DNA of 64,000 nt. Origin: Flavobacterium gelidilacus DSM 15343 (GTDB lineage: Bacteria; Bacteroidota; Bacteroidia; Flavobacteriales; Flavobacteriaceae). Shown here piece after piece: positions 50,835-60,252 of the stretch. The stretch's first letter is position 1. Each line of letters opens with the position of its first letter. The translations under genes were made by a program, and so were the position numbers. The stretch covers positions 186,001-250,000 of the forward strand of contig NZ_AUGN01000001.1 of assembly GCF_000422685.1 (NCBI RefSeq), written 5' to 3'. A model generated the notes under the pieces. The model searched no databases. It saw nothing but the letters and a program-made list of their open reading frames with translations, and was not told the DNA's origin.

Positions 50835-53234
50835 ATGAAAGACAATAAGCTTCTTGACACTAAGGATTCTGAATCTTCCATTAATCAGATAAACCAAGCA
50901 ACTATTTTAAAACATCAAGTTGAACTTGAAGCATTAAAACTTGAAATCAAATTAAAAAAAAAAGAGTTAAGTTTTGTAACTTCTAAAAGCAACTTTAAAG
51001 CAAATATTTATTCTAATTTTTATGATTTCGCTCCAATTGGTTATTTTAAACTTAATAATCATGGAGATATCAAAGATGTTAATAAATATGGAGCAAAAAT
51101 ACTTGGAAAGACAAGTAACGCTATTCTTGAAAAGAACTTTAATGAATATATAGCTTCTGAAAGTAAATCAAAATTTAAAACTTTCTTTACAAAACAAGTA
51201 AAAGAAAACAAAAATAAGTCTTGTGAAGTTCGGCTTTTAATAAATAAAAAATCATCAAAATTTGTTCATATTTCATCGGTATATAGGGAAAAAGAAGATG
51301 AGTTTTTTTTCTATATAATAGATATTACTAAACATAAACAAGTTGAAGAAAATTTACAAACTTTAGAAAATGAAAATAGTGTTATACTTAATGCCTTTCA
51401 ACATATTGTTTTCAGAATAAATAAAGAAGGTGTAATTCTAAATTATCGAGCTGCTAAAAAAGAATTGCTATTTACTAGCCCCAAAAATTTTATTAATAAA
51501 AATTTATCTAATGTTTTACCCGAAGATATTTCGGATTTATTTAATCAATCTATAAAAAGTACAATTTCAGAACAAAAAATAGTTTTAGTTGAGTATGCTT
51601 TAATGTTAAATGCGGTTGAACATTATTTTGAAGCACATTTTATACCGGTTGAGTCTAATGAGGTTTTAGCTTTTGTAAATGAAATTTCAACCCGAAAAAA
51701 TGTTGAATTAGAACTTACATTAGCTAAAAAAGAAGCACAAGAAAACGAAATACGTTTTAAAGCATTGCATAATGCATCTTTTGGTGGAATCACAATTCAC
51801 GATAAGGGAATAATTTTAGAATGCAACCAAGGCTTGTCTGATATGACAGGATATTCGTATGAAGAATTAATAGGAATGGATGGTTTAAAATTAATTGCTG
51901 AAAAGTCAAGAAATAAAGTAATGCAAAAAATTCAGAGTGGTTATGAAAAACCTTATGAAGAATATGGTGTTAAAAAGAATGGTGAAGAATTTCCGGTTAG
52001 ATTAGAGGCCAGAAATATTCCTTATAAAGGAAAAATGGTTAGATCTGTAGAATTTAGGGATATTACTTATCAAAAATTAACTGAAATAGAATTACTAGCA
52101 GCTAAAGAGAGAGCAGAAGAATCTGATCGTTTAAAGTCGTCTTTTCTAGCTAATATGAGTCACGAAATTAGAACTCCAATGAATGGTATATTAGGATTTG
52201 CTGAACTTTTAAGAGAACCAAATCTATCAGGTTCAAAACAGCAAGAATATATCAACCTAATAGAAGAAAGCGGTGAGCGATTGCTTAATATTATAAATGA
52301 TATTATAAGCATTTCTAAAATTGAATCTGGAGTTATGGAAATGTACAAACAACTTTCTAATATTAATGAGCAAATTGAATATGTTTATAATTTCTTTCTT
52401 CCTGAAGTAGAAAGTAAAGGAATCAAATTATCCTTTGCTAATGCTTTTTCGAATGAAGATGCTATTATTACTACTGATCGTGAAAAAGTATTTTCCATAC
52501 TAACTAATCTTGTTAAAAACGCCATAAAACATACCGAAGAAGGATTTATTAAATTTGGATACATTAAAAAAGATAATTTTCTTCAGTTTTTTGTAGAAGA
52601 CACTGGTATTGGAATTCCTAAGAATCGTGTTGAAGCTATTTTTAAAAGATTTATTCAAGCAGATATTTCAAATAAAATGGCTCTACAAGGTGCAGGTTTA
52701 GGTCTGTCTATTTCAAAAGCCTATGTAGAGATGCTTGGTGGACAACTTTGGGTAGAATCTAAGGAAGGAGCAGGAAGTACTTTTTACTTTACACTTCCTT
52801 ATTTTAAAGAACATTCGGATGCAAATCATAAAAAAAAGATCAAACAAAATTCAGAATTTGAACCTTTATCTAATAAGTTAAAAATTTTAATTGCTGAAGA
52901 TGATAAGATCTCTGAATTGCTTATTTCTATAACCCTAAAAGATATAGCTCACCAAATTATTTATGCACAAAATGGAGAAGAAGCGGTACAAGCTTGTCTA
53001 AATAATCCTGATATCGATTTAGTGTTGATGGATATGCAAATGCCAATAATGAATGGGAATGATGCTACAAAAGAAATTAGAAAGATTAATAAAGACGTAT
53101 TAATCATTGCTCAAACAGCAAATGTACTTTCAAATGAAAATGAAATAATGTTACAAGCTGGTTGTAATGAAATCATTACAAAACCAATTGAAGTAAATGA
53201 ATTAAAACAACTAATTGGTAAGTATTTTACTTAA
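50835..53234 (+). CDS. Hybrid histidine kinase: three PAS, HisKA, HATPase, REC
   Basis: A 799-residue cytosolic hybrid kinase. An N-terminal coiled coil ([21 protein letters not shown]) leads into PAS 1 (about 55-170, [14 protein letters not shown]), PAS 2 (about 180-290, weakly conserved) and PAS 3 (about 300-425, [20 protein letters not shown]). The H-box is [23 protein letters not shown] (His about 443); the ATPase has [17 protein letters not shown] and GAGLGLSIS. The receiver (about 675-799) has IAEDDKISE and [13 protein letters not shown]. The kinase core resembles that of the hybrid at 13803 ([31 protein letters not shown]-like stretch), so the two are probably duplicates with different sensory front ends. 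It is a single-gene unit. Confidence 0.9.
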   Translation: MKDNKLLDTKDSESSINQINQATILKHQVELEALKLEIKLKKKELSFVTSKSNFKANIYSNFYDFAPIGYFKLNNHGDIKDVNKYGAKILGKTSNAILEKNFNEYIASESKSKFKTFFTKQVKENKNKSCEVRLLINKKSSKFVHISSVYREKEDEFFFYIIDITKHKQVEENLQTLENENSVILNAFQHIVFRINKEGVILNYRAAKKELLFTSPKNFINKNLSNVLPEDISDLFNQSIKSTISEQKIVLVEYALMLNAVEHYFEAHFIPVESNEVLAFVNEISTRKNVELELTLAKKEAQENEIRFKALHNASFGGITIHDKGIILECNQGLSDMTGYSYEELIGMDGLKLIAEKSRNKVMQKIQSGYEKPYEEYGVKKNGEEFPVRLEARNIPYKGKMVRSVEFRDITYQKLTEIELLAAKERAEESDRLKSSFLANMSHEIRTPMNGILGFAELLREPNLSGSKQQEYINLIEESGERLLNIINDIISISKIESGVMEMYKQLSNINEQIEYVYNFFLPEVESKGIKLSFANAFSNEDAIITTDREKVFSILTNLVKNAIKHTEEGFIKFGYIKKDNFLQFFVEDTGIGIPKNRVEAIFKRFIQADISNKMALQGAGLGLSISKAYVEMLGGQLWVESKEGAGSTFYFTLPYFKEHSDANHKKKIKQNSEFEPLSNKLKILIAEDDKISELLISITLKDIAHQIIYAQNGEEAVQACLNNPDIDLVLMDMQMPIMNGNDATKEIRKINKDVLIIAQTANVLSNENEIMLQAGCNEIITKPIEVNELKQLIGKYFT

Positions 53235-53315
53235 CAAAATTATAGTTGACTTAAGAAAATAATTTTTAGTTTTAAAAAGTCAACTATAATTTAGCTTTAG
53301 ACTTATGCCTAATTT

Positions 53316-53447
53316 TTATAACAAGTATGTAAAAAAAATTATAATAGGAATACAAATGACAAAGTAAATTCCAAAAAGGTGAAGTAAAATAACTCCAATA
53401 ATAAAGAAAGAAACAAATGCTATTTTGTATTTAATTTTATTAATCAA
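53316..53447 (-). CDS. Small hydrophobic protein coupled to maleate isomerase
   Basis: A 43-residue frame that starts at TTG overlapping the upstream stop (TTGA): INKIKYKIAFVSFFIIGVI, then LLHLFGIYFVICIPIIIFFTYLL. It is one long or two short membrane segments with a basic front end. The TTGA overlap is a translational-coupling arrangement, and the coding-like composition continues to a proper TAA. It could be a real small membrane protein of the catabolic cluster or a chance frame; there is no homologue I can name. Confidence 0.4.
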   Translation of the reverse strand: MINKIKYKIAFVSFFIIGVILLHLFGIYFVICIPIIIFFTYLL

Positions 53448-54190
53448 TATTTCCCATTCAACAATTCTCCGCCAATTCCAGATTTTGCTTCAATTCCGAT
53501 TTTCTTCATCATTTCATAAGTCGTACAAATGGCTGCAGAAGTAACAGGTATTCCACATTCAGCCTGAATTAAATCAATAGCTTCTAAAGAAGGCATTTGA
53601 ACACAAGCAGAAGCTACTAAAACGTCAACATCTGTCAAATCTAATTGTTTGTAGATTTCCAATAAATTCAAAGGATTTTGAGCAGCGACTTCCAAATTAT
53701 CTGGAATTTCTAAAGCAATACTTTGTTTGACTTTTATGCCTTGATTTTCGATATAATCTACCACCATATCAGTCAAAGGTCTCATGTAAGGAGTAATTAT
53801 CGAAATTTGTTTTGCACCTAAAATTTTCAAACCATTAATCAAAGCACCAGCAGAAGTTACAATAGGAGTAGGGAAGTCATTCGCAACCGTTTCTTGGTGT
53901 AAATTCACTTCAGAAACACAATGATATCCTCTTCCCATGCTCATAATGGCAACCAAACAAGCATAACCCATAACATCCACATGAGCGTCAGATAATTCTT
54001 GAGCACATTTTAAACTCATGGCATCCATTGCTTCGAGTTCTTCTTTGGTTACTTTTTTCATACGCATTCTACTACTATGAAACGTAAATCGTTCAGGAAG
54101 AATCGTTTCTCTTGAACGAAAGATTGCTGGTATTTCGGTTTCCATCGTTACGTTTGATGATGGTACTATTTGGCCTATTCTGTATTTCAT
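53444..54190 (-). CDS. Maleate cis-trans isomerase family protein
   Basis: A 248-residue member of the maleate isomerase/Asp-Glu racemase superfamily. The opening IGQIVPSSNVTMETEIPAIF is the substrate-carboxylate loop (PSSNxTxExE). The two catalytic cysteines are in VMGYACLVAIMSMG and VLVASACVQMPSL, as in maleate isomerase (MaiA/NicE). It would turn maleate into fumarate. I start at MKYRIGQ (54190) rather than seven codons upstream. It is the last enzyme gene of the gentisate-type cluster, and its presence argues that maleylpyruvate is hydrolysed to maleate rather than isomerised first. A GGAACACA palindrome separates it from the FAH gene. Confidence 0.85.
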   Translation of the reverse strand: MKYRIGQIVPSSNVTMETEIPAIFRSRETILPERFTFHSSRMRMKKVTKEELEAMDAMSLKCAQELSDAHVDVMGYACLVAIMSMGRGYHCVSEVNLHQETVANDFPTPIVTSAGALINGLKILGAKQISIITPYMRPLTDMVVDYIENQGIKVKQSIALEIPDNLEVAAQNPLNLLEIYKQLDLTDVDVLVASACVQMPSLEAIDLIQAECGIPVTSAAICTTYEMMKKIGIEAKSGIGGELLNGKY

Positions 54191-54204
54191 ATTTTTTAAT
54201 TTTT

Positions 54205-54269
54205 GGAACACAGATTTAAGGAATTAGAGAAATTTTAAAAATTATTTTAATTTCTTAAATCTGTGTTCC
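54205..54269. repeat. GGAACACA-type palindromic repeat, best copy
   Basis: ggaacacagatttaaggaat (54205) and the inverse atttcttaaatctgtgttcc (ending 54269) form a hairpin of about 20 bp with one mismatch. It lies between the maleate isomerase and FAH genes and would lie in their shared mRNA. Confidence 0.85.
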
Positions 54270-54276
54270 TTATATT

Positions 54277-55185
54277 TTATATTTCTTTAACGGTATTCAC
54301 AATTGATCCAATACCTTCAACGGTACATTTTACCACATCACCATCTTTTAACCATTCTTGTGGTGTTCTTCCTGCGCCAACTCCAGCTGGTGTTCCTGTT
54401 GCGATTATGTCTCCAGCTTCAATAGTGAAAACGGTACTTAAATCTTCAATCAAAGCATTGATATTAAACAACATGAATTTTGTATTTGAATTCTGTTTTT
54501 CAATTCCGTTAACGGTTAAAGATAAATTTAAGTTGTGTGGATTTTCTACTTCATCTTTGGTTACTAATATTGGTCCCATTGGAGCAAAAGTATCTTGCCC
54601 TTTTGAAACAATCCATTGGCCAGAACGACGACAATCTCTTGCAGATATATCATTGATAACAGTGTATCCAAAAACATAATCCATTGCTTCAGCTTTAGGG
54701 ACGTATTTTCCTTTCTTTGAGATGATTATAGCTAATTCAACTTCCCAGTCTAATTGATTGGTTAGCTTTCTATTTAGTAGAATTTCAGTATTAGTTGCTG
54801 TAACACAAGTTGGTGGTTTAGAAAAGATAACGGGTTGTTGTGGTAAGTCATTTGAAGTGTCTAATGTTCTTGCACTTTCGGCAACATGTTCTGTATAATT
54901 TAAACCAATTCCGATAATATTTTTTCTAGGTTTTGTAATAGGAGCAAGGAACGTAACTTCGTCCATTTTATACGAGATTTCTTCAAAATCAACTTCACGT
55001 GTATCATCAATTAAATCTTGAATTTCTGAAATGATTTCATAGCCTAAGTCAATTAAATCCAACATATCATCAGGAAGTGGAAAGTTGCAAATATTTCCAA
55101 AGTCTTCCATATCGATTACTAGATTGTTATGAATAAATCCTAATCTTGGTTCTGTATCTGCTGTTTTGTAAGTAAGTAGTTTCAT
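54277..55185 (-). CDS. FAH-family hydrolase (probable maleylpyruvate hydrolase)
   Basis: A 302-residue fumarylacetoacetase-family enzyme. The metal-binding and catalytic core is LDWEVELAIIISKKGKYVPKAEAMDYVFGYTVINDISARDCRRSGQWIVSKGQDTFAPMGPILVTKDEV: E-x-E and the downstream Asp and Lys of the family. GDIIATGTPAGVGAGRTPQEWLKDGDVV is the C-terminal signature. IIGIGLNYTEHVAESA opens the catalytic part. In a cluster with gentisate dioxygenase and maleate isomerase, cleavage of maleylpyruvate to maleate and pyruvate is the natural assignment; acylpyruvase activity on fumarylpyruvate is the alternative. Confidence 0.83.
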   Translation of the reverse strand: MKLLTYKTADTEPRLGFIHNNLVIDMEDFGNICNFPLPDDMLDLIDLGYEIISEIQDLIDDTREVDFEEISYKMDEVTFLAPITKPRKNIIGIGLNYTEHVAESARTLDTSNDLPQQPVIFSKPPTCVTATNTEILLNRKLTNQLDWEVELAIIISKKGKYVPKAEAMDYVFGYTVINDISARDCRRSGQWIVSKGQDTFAPMGPILVTKDEVENPHNLNLSLTVNGIEKQNSNTKFMLFNINALIEDLSTVFTIEAGDIIATGTPAGVGAGRTPQEWLKDGDVVKCTVEGIGSIVNTVKEI

Positions 55186-55277
55186 TTTATGCTGAATTTA
55201 TTTCAGTATCTTTTTATTTTGCTTCAAAGGCACAAAGACACTATGTTTTTATTGATTTTTGAATTTTATTTTTGTTA

Positions 55278-56384
55278 TTAAACTTGTTGGTGTCCGTTGT
55301 TTTCTGTGTATTCTTTCTCTTGATATAAGCCTAGTTTTTCCATTACAGGTAAATCGTTGAAAGAGAATAAGCAAGCGTCTTCTGTTTCGGATAAATTATG
55401 ATGTTCGTGCCAAGCCCATGAAGGAACGCAGAAAATATCGCGTTCTTTCCAATTGTAGCGCTTTCCATCTATAATTGAATAGCCTTTTCCTTTTGCACAT
55501 TGATACACGAATGAACCTGTATGTTTATGTGCTTTTCCTTTAAAATTAGCTGGCAATAGTTGAATACTTGCTCCCATAGTTTGCATCACATGTCCACCAG
55601 TCATTGGATTGGAATAGTGCATGAAAACTCCGTCAACAGGATTTATTTCATTGCTTTTTGAAGCTTCAACCAAAGCTGGATATACTTTTGACCAAGAAAA
55701 CTTAAATAAAGGAGAATATGGTTTATCCCAAACTTTATCTGCAGGAATAATGCCAGCCGTTCCATAATTGATTGGTGAATTGTTTAAAGGAACTTCCAAA
55801 GGTTGTTTTCCATCATAAACTGCATAATCATTTGCTTCTAAAGCATTTATTAGCGGAATATCTAAACCATCTTGCCAAATGCAGGTTTTTCCGTTGGCAT
55901 CAACTCCGTGTTCGTGCCAAGTTGAATTTGGTGTGATAACGAAATCATTGACTTCAAATGTGATTTTATTTCCATCTACAACTGTATAACCACCTTCTCC
56001 TTCCATAATGAATCGTAGGGCAGAAGCTTTGTGTTTGTGAGCCGAAGTACTTTCTCCTGGACGTGTGACTTGAATTCCAGTATATAACCAACCTACAGCT
56101 GCTGAAACGTCTTTTCGTTTATCATTAACTAAATACACAACTCGTCTTCCGGCTTGTTCAGGTGTGACTAGTTCTGATGATTTTAAAACTAATTCTCTTA
56201 AATCATCGTATTTCCATAGCATTGGAACTGAATTTGATTTAGGTTCCCAAGGTTCTATGTCATTGGCAACGGTCCATAAAGCACCAGCACCAAGGTTTTC
56301 TAAGTCTTTGTAGTAAGCTTTCAGTTCCGGTGAATCTTGAACTCGAGCTCTTCCGTATTGATCGTCTGAATGGTTTTCGTTCAT
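55278..56384 (-). CDS. Gentisate 1,2-dioxygenase-type cupin
   Basis: A 368-residue bicupin ring-cleavage dioxygenase. LKAYYKDLENLGAGALWTVANDIEPWEPKSNSVPMLWKYDDLRELVLKS is the family N-terminus. The iron ligands sit in TSAHKHKASALRF and NSTWHEHGVDANG (N-terminal cupin); the second cupin has GKAHKHTGSFVYQ and SWAWHEHHNLS. It would open gentisate to maleylpyruvate; related enzymes cleave 1-hydroxy-2-naphthoate or 5-substituted analogues such as 5-hydroxyanthranilate-type rings. Neighbouring FAH and maleate isomerase fit the gentisate route. It lies upstream of the FAH gene on the same strand and probably in one operon, with the RAYT unit inserted behind it. Confidence 0.9.
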   Translation of the reverse strand: MNENHSDDQYGRARVQDSPELKAYYKDLENLGAGALWTVANDIEPWEPKSNSVPMLWKYDDLRELVLKSSELVTPEQAGRRVVYLVNDKRKDVSAAVGWLYTGIQVTRPGESTSAHKHKASALRFIMEGEGGYTVVDGNKITFEVNDFVITPNSTWHEHGVDANGKTCIWQDGLDIPLINALEANDYAVYDGKQPLEVPLNNSPINYGTAGIIPADKVWDKPYSPLFKFSWSKVYPALVEASKSNEINPVDGVFMHYSNPMTGGHVMQTMGASIQLLPANFKGKAHKHTGSFVYQCAKGKGYSIIDGKRYNWKERDIFCVPSWAWHEHHNLSETEDACLFSFNDLPVMEKLGLYQEKEYTENNGHQQV

Positions 56385-56400
56385 AGTTTGTTTTTTAAAT

Positions 56401-56447
56401 TAACTTTAACCCTTCTAGGGTTTAAAACCCTAGAAGGGTTAAAGTTA
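56401..56447. repeat. REP-like palindrome, copy 1
   Basis: 47 bp: 23-base arms (taactttaacccttctaggg, then ttt) that are exact inverses around one A. The stop codon of the transposase overlaps its right end. Confidence 0.9.
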
Positions 56448-57059
56448 TTCAATTATAAATGTATTAATTTCTTGTAAATTTTGTTCTGAATTATGATATT
56501 TAATAAAGGTTTCTTTATTCTGATAAAACTCAATAACATTATCTCTTTTTAATTTAGTTGGTTTATCAGAAATTATAGTTTCGTAAGATGACCATGGATA
56601 AAGATTGATATTTTTTGTGAAACCATGATGTACAGGGTTATTGTGTATATAGAAAATAACTTTCTGTAAATAAGCGTCAGAAGTTATTTTTTTTCTTTCA
56701 AAAGTTGATTCAAATAAACTACCTGTCCTATTGTGTCTTTTATTTATTCCTTGAGTGTATGCATTAAAAAAATGTGAGAATTGTCTTGAAGCTGAAATAA
56801 TTTTTGGTTTTTCAACAGTAGAAAATTCTAATTTTTCTGGATTTATTTCATGGTTAAGTTTAATGTATACTAAAATATGAAAATGATTTTTTAATAAACA
56901 CCAAGCAAGAGTGTCAGCTACAGGTGTTATATATTTATCATATAGTCTTAAAAAATAATGGTAACTATCCTCGTCAAAAAAAACATCACAACGATTGTTA
57001 CCACGATTATATATGTGGTAATAACTTCCTTGTTCAATTGAGTCTTTTATTTCAGACAT
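56445..57059 (-). CDS. REP-associated Y1 transposase (RAYT)
   Basis: A 204-residue Y1-type (IS200/REP-associated tyrosine) transposase. GSYYHIYNRGNNRCDVFFDEDSYHYFLRLYDKY is the family opening. The HxH metal site is in WCLLKNHFHILVYIK, and the catalytic Tyr in LQKVIFYIHNNPVHHGFTKNINLYPWSSYE. It is full-length for the bacteroidetal group. It is flanked by two almost identical palindromes (56401-56447 and 57082-57118), the arrangement of a transposase with its REP targets. It sits between the dioxygenase and nitrilase genes inside the catabolic cluster without breaking either. Confidence 0.9.
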   Translation of the reverse strand: MSEIKDSIEQGSYYHIYNRGNNRCDVFFDEDSYHYFLRLYDKYITPVADTLAWCLLKNHFHILVYIKLNHEINPEKLEFSTVEKPKIISASRQFSHFFNAYTQGINKRHNRTGSLFESTFERKKITSDAYLQKVIFYIHNNPVHHGFTKNINLYPWSSYETIISDKPTKLKRDNVIEFYQNKETFIKYHNSEQNLQEINTFIIE

Positions 57060-57081
57060 TTTCTTAATTATTATTTAAATT

Positions 57082-57118
57082 TTAACCCTTCTAGGGTTCC
57101 AAACCCTAGAAGGGTTAA
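57082..57118. repeat. REP-like palindrome, copy 2
   Basis: 17-base arms (ttaacccttctagggtt and aaccctagaagggttaa) around cca. The arm core is identical to copy 1. Confidence 0.9.
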
Positions 57119-57123
57119 TTTTG

Positions 57124-58104
57124 TTACTTCTTATTAAACTCCTCATGACTATCGATAAATGTAATCTTTCTTGTTGGAGCAATATTTACTCGCAAATCAA
57201 AGATATCGAATCTATTGTAATGTCCCAAAATATCGTGCATTTGTTTGGGTTGGATGCATTTTTCTAAATCAATTTCAGCGTACACAATGCCTTCATCATC
57301 AATTAAAGGTTCTCCAATTGTGGCTCCATTTGGACCAATAAATCCAGAGAAAGCTGAATTTTTACGAGTCAATACTTCATCTACATTAGGAACATCTTTG
57401 CGCAAAGCATCTTTGATTTCTTGTGAAATTGTAGAACACGAAACAATTGTAAATAATTTTCCTTCAAAAGAATGAGCTGCAGCGCGAATTTTTATAGCTT
57501 CTGCCATATTATAATCAGCTGGTGCAACAGGTAATGAAATGTAATTGGCTATGTGCACTAATTCTCCTTGAGAAAGTAATGTAAAACGAGCTAATGTATT
57601 TGTGTTTTCACCACAAGCTAAGGTACCGATTGGTCCAACTTCTGTATCATAAACCTTTAAGGAAGAACCATCGCCACTAGACCAAGTTAATTTTTCAGCC
57701 CAAGTTGGTACTAGTTTTCTGTGTTTTCCAATTAGTTTTCCGTTGTTATCAATAATTAGATTGGTGTTGTAAATTTCACCATAGGAATCACCGCGTTCAT
57801 TAATTCCAATCACAATATGCATATTGAAATCTTTTGCCGCTTGAAACAAGGGTTTCATGGATTCATCTTCTGTTTTTACGGAACATTTGTATAGTTTTTC
57901 ATACCATTTACTGCCTTGAACAGGTGTCATAATCCAATTCCAGTAAGGATAACCAGCTACAAATACTTCCGGAAAAGCAATTAATGTTGCTCCGTTTTGA
58001 CTGGCTTCTTTAATGAAAGTAATAGCTTTTTCAATAGTTTTTTCTACATCAAGAAAAACTGGTGAAGTTTGTACGGTTGCTGCTTTGAATTTTTTGAAGT
58101 CCAT
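57124..58104 (-). CDS. Nitrilase
   Basis: A 326-residue carbon-nitrogen hydrolase of the true nitrilase branch. The triad is Glu in LIAFPEVFVAGYPYWNWI, Lys in GKHRKLVPTWAEKLTWSSGDG and Cys in IGTLACGENTNTLARF. The CGEN(T/L) block around the Cys and the HRK-PT-E pattern are those of nitrilases rather than amidases. Length is within the usual range (300-370). It turns a nitrile into acid and ammonia. Inside a cluster that breaks down an aryl acid, it may supply the acid from an aryl nitrile, but that link is inference. It lies directly behind REP copy 2. Confidence 0.9.
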   Translation of the reverse strand: MDFKKFKAATVQTSPVFLDVEKTIEKAITFIKEASQNGATLIAFPEVFVAGYPYWNWIMTPVQGSKWYEKLYKCSVKTEDESMKPLFQAAKDFNMHIVIGINERGDSYGEIYNTNLIIDNNGKLIGKHRKLVPTWAEKLTWSSGDGSSLKVYDTEVGPIGTLACGENTNTLARFTLLSQGELVHIANYISLPVAPADYNMAEAIKIRAAAHSFEGKLFTIVSCSTISQEIKDALRKDVPNVDEVLTRKNSAFSGFIGPNGATIGEPLIDDEGIVYAEIDLEKCIQPKQMHDILGHYNRFDIFDLRVNIAPTRKITFIDSHEEFNKK

Positions 58105-58227
58105 TTTTTTGGTTTGTTACACAAAGTATCACAAAGGAAACACAGAGTTTCTCAAAGTTTTAATTTGTTTATGTTTGTTAACTATTTTTTGGAACACAGA
58201 TATAAAAATTATAGAAATTGATAAAAT
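58105..58227. repeat. Repeat remnants between nitrilase and thioesterase
   Basis: acacaaagtatcacaaagga and tggaacacagatataaaaat (58189 on) are diverged pieces of the same families as at 8420 and 54205. No gene. Confidence 0.5.
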
Positions 58228-58662
58228 TTAATCAGTGTTGCTAACTATATATTTTGAAATTTTTTCTTTCATTTCTTCTGAAAAACCTTCAGCTTTAATA
58301 TTGTTTCTGTTTTCTGTGAAAGCTACGTTTACTAAAGTCACTTCACCTTCTAAGCAGGTTTTTTTTTCTTCGTCTTCAAATTTAAATCCACATAAAATAG
58401 AAGCACCACCTAAGTTTTTAACCCAGAGTTTTTTAGTCAATATTTCTCCTAAACGAGCTGCTTTTTTGAATTGTACTTTTAAATCTACGGTCGGAATTCC
58501 GTTAGTTTCGTGCATTTTAGAGAAAGGTCGGTCTAAGGCTTCTTCAAACCAATCTTCTACTAAATCGTTTAGCATTTCTAAAAACCTTGGGTAGAAGACT
58601 ATTCCAGCATAATCTACATGCTTGAATTTTATTTTTTCTTGTTTTATGAAGTAGTTACTCAT
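58228..58662 (-). CDS. Hotdog acyl-CoA thioesterase (4HBT type)
   Basis: A 144-residue hotdog thioesterase. IKFKHVDYAGIVFYPRFLEMLNDLVEDWFEEAL is the 4-hydroxybenzoyl-CoA thioesterase/YbgC signature, with the catalytic Asp in HVDYAG. It hydrolyses acyl- or aryl-CoA to free acid. In this cluster, which has an aryl-CoA ligase and an aryl-CoA hydroxylase fragment, release of gentisate from gentisyl-CoA (or the amino analogue) is the likely step. It lies 9 bp behind the FMN glutamate-synthase-like gene, so it belongs to the same operon. Confidence 0.87.
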   Translation of the reverse strand: MSNYFIKQEKIKFKHVDYAGIVFYPRFLEMLNDLVEDWFEEALDRPFSKMHETNGIPTVDLKVQFKKAARLGEILTKKLWVKNLGGASILCGFKFEDEEKKTCLEGEVTLVNVAFTENRNNIKAEGFSEEMKEKISKYIVSNTD

Positions 58663-58671
58663 CCTGTTTTT

Positions 58672-60252
58672 TTAAAATTGGTTTGCATTTGCTTTTTTCC
58701 AGAATATTGAAAATTCTTTAGGAATGGTGTTTTCGTTTAGAAGGCAACCTTTATCTAATTCGGGATATATTTCGTAAAATGTTTTAACATGTGAAGCATC
58801 GATACGAGTACTAACCACTGTTCTGTCAACTTTGTCAGGATGATCTAATCCTGCCGAAGCCATTAAATCTACAGCGCTTTTTACGGTTTCATGTTGAAAA
58901 CGTGCTACACGTATGCTTTTTTCCTCTGGCACTAAGCCTTTGGTTAATTTTGGATTTTGTGTAGCTACTCCAGTTGGACAAGTGTTTGAGTGGCATTCTA
59001 AAGCTTGAATGCATCCTAAAGCGAACATCATTCCACGTGCTGAATTACATAAATCGGCTCCAATTGATAAATTTCTAATGATATCAAATCCTGAAATTAC
59101 CTTACCAGAAGCGATAATTTTAATTTGATCTTTGATTCCGAAACCGTTTAAACAGTCATATACAAAGGCTAAAGCATCACGCAAAGGCATTCCTACATGA
59201 TCAGAATATTCAGGAGGCGCAGCACCTGTTCCACCTTCACCACCATCAACAGTAATGAAATCTAAATAAGTTTTGGTTTCCACCATAGCTTTACAAATGC
59301 CTATAAATTCAGATTTATTTCCAATACAAATTTTAATTCCGATTGGTTTTCCACCTGATTTTCTTCTTAGTAACTTTATAAAATCCATTAATTCTAGTGG
59401 TGTAGTAAATGCAGAGTGGGTTGGTGGAGAAATGATATCATGTCCTTTATTCACTAAACGAATGGCAGCAATTTCGTCGGTTACTTTTTCTTTGGGTAAA
59501 ATTCCACCATGTCCGGGTTTTGCTCCTTGTGAGAATTTAATTTCTATCATTTTTACATTCTCTAATATGGCTCTTTTTTCAAATTCATCAGGGTTGAATG
59601 TTCCATCAAAATTACGACAACTGAAATACCCAGTACCTATATTCCAAACAACATCACCACCTTGTAAATGATAAGGAGAAAGACCACCTTCACCCGTATT
59701 GTGAAAGAAGCCTCCTTTTTTAGCTCCTTCATTTAAAGCTATGATGGCATTTTTACTTAAAGAACCATAACTCATGGCACTAATATTAAACATGCTGGCT
59801 TCATAAGGTTTGGTACATTGTGAAGAACCAATTTTAACTAATGGTTTTGTATTTACGGTTTGAAATGAAATGGCTCTAACACTATGATTTATCCATTCGT
59901 AACCTGCTTTGTAAGTATTTAATTGTGTTCCAAAAGGCTCCATGTCAGTTTCCTTTTTACTACGTGCATAAACCATGCTTCGTTGTAGTCTGTTGAATGG
60001 TTTTCCTTCTGTATCAGTTTCAATAAAATATTGTCGCATTTCTGGTCCCATGCTCTCTAAAAGATACCTCATTCTACCCAGTAAAGGAAAATTCCTTTTA
60101 ATAGTATGTTTGGATTGATACATATCATATAATCCCATTAAAATTAAAGGAATAAAGATTAGTAATAGAAAACTGAACTTCCAATTTATATAGATCAGTA
60201 TTGCAGTTATTGATAATATTGTTATGCTGAATACTAGAAAAGCTTTTCTCAT
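58672..60252 (-). CDS. FMN-binding glutamate-synthase-family protein, membrane-anchored
   Basis: A 526-residue protein with two N-terminal membrane helices (AFLVFSITILSITAILIYI and FSFLLLIFIPLILMGLY). A Glu_synthase-type FMN/FeS domain follows: FNISAMSYGSLSKNAIIALNEGAKKGGFFHNTGEGGLSPYHL, MIEIKFSQGAKPGHGGILP, DFITVDGGEGGTGAAPPEYSDHVG, GADLCNSARGMMFALGCIQALECHSNTCPTGVATQNP (3Fe-4S cysteines). The amidotransferase domain of real GltB is missing, so it does not use glutamine by itself; the actual reaction of such stand-alone proteins is unsettled. Its stop/start overlaps the upstream membrane protein by 4 bp (ATGA). Its presence in the aryl cluster is unexplained. Confidence 0.85.
   Translation of the reverse strand: MRKAFLVFSITILSITAILIYINWKFSFLLLIFIPLILMGLYDMYQSKHTIKRNFPLLGRMRYLLESMGPEMRQYFIETDTEGKPFNRLQRSMVYARSKKETDMEPFGTQLNTYKAGYEWINHSVRAISFQTVNTKPLVKIGSSQCTKPYEASMFNISAMSYGSLSKNAIIALNEGAKKGGFFHNTGEGGLSPYHLQGGDVVWNIGTGYFSCRNFDGTFNPDEFEKRAILENVKMIEIKFSQGAKPGHGGILPKEKVTDEIAAIRLVNKGHDIISPPTHSAFTTPLELMDFIKLLRRKSGGKPIGIKICIGNKSEFIGICKAMVETKTYLDFITVDGGEGGTGAAPPEYSDHVGMPLRDALAFVYDCLNGFGIKDQIKIIASGKVISGFDIIRNLSIGADLCNSARGMMFALGCIQALECHSNTCPTGVATQNPKLTKGLVPEEKSIRVARFQHETVKSAVDLMASAGLDHPDKVDRTVVSTRIDASHVKTFYEIYPELDKGCLLNENTIPKEFSIFWKKANANQF

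Noticed and set aside
57245-57475. Plus-strand frame opposite the nitrilase
   Set aside because: Shadow of the nitrilase gene, which keeps all catalytic residues.
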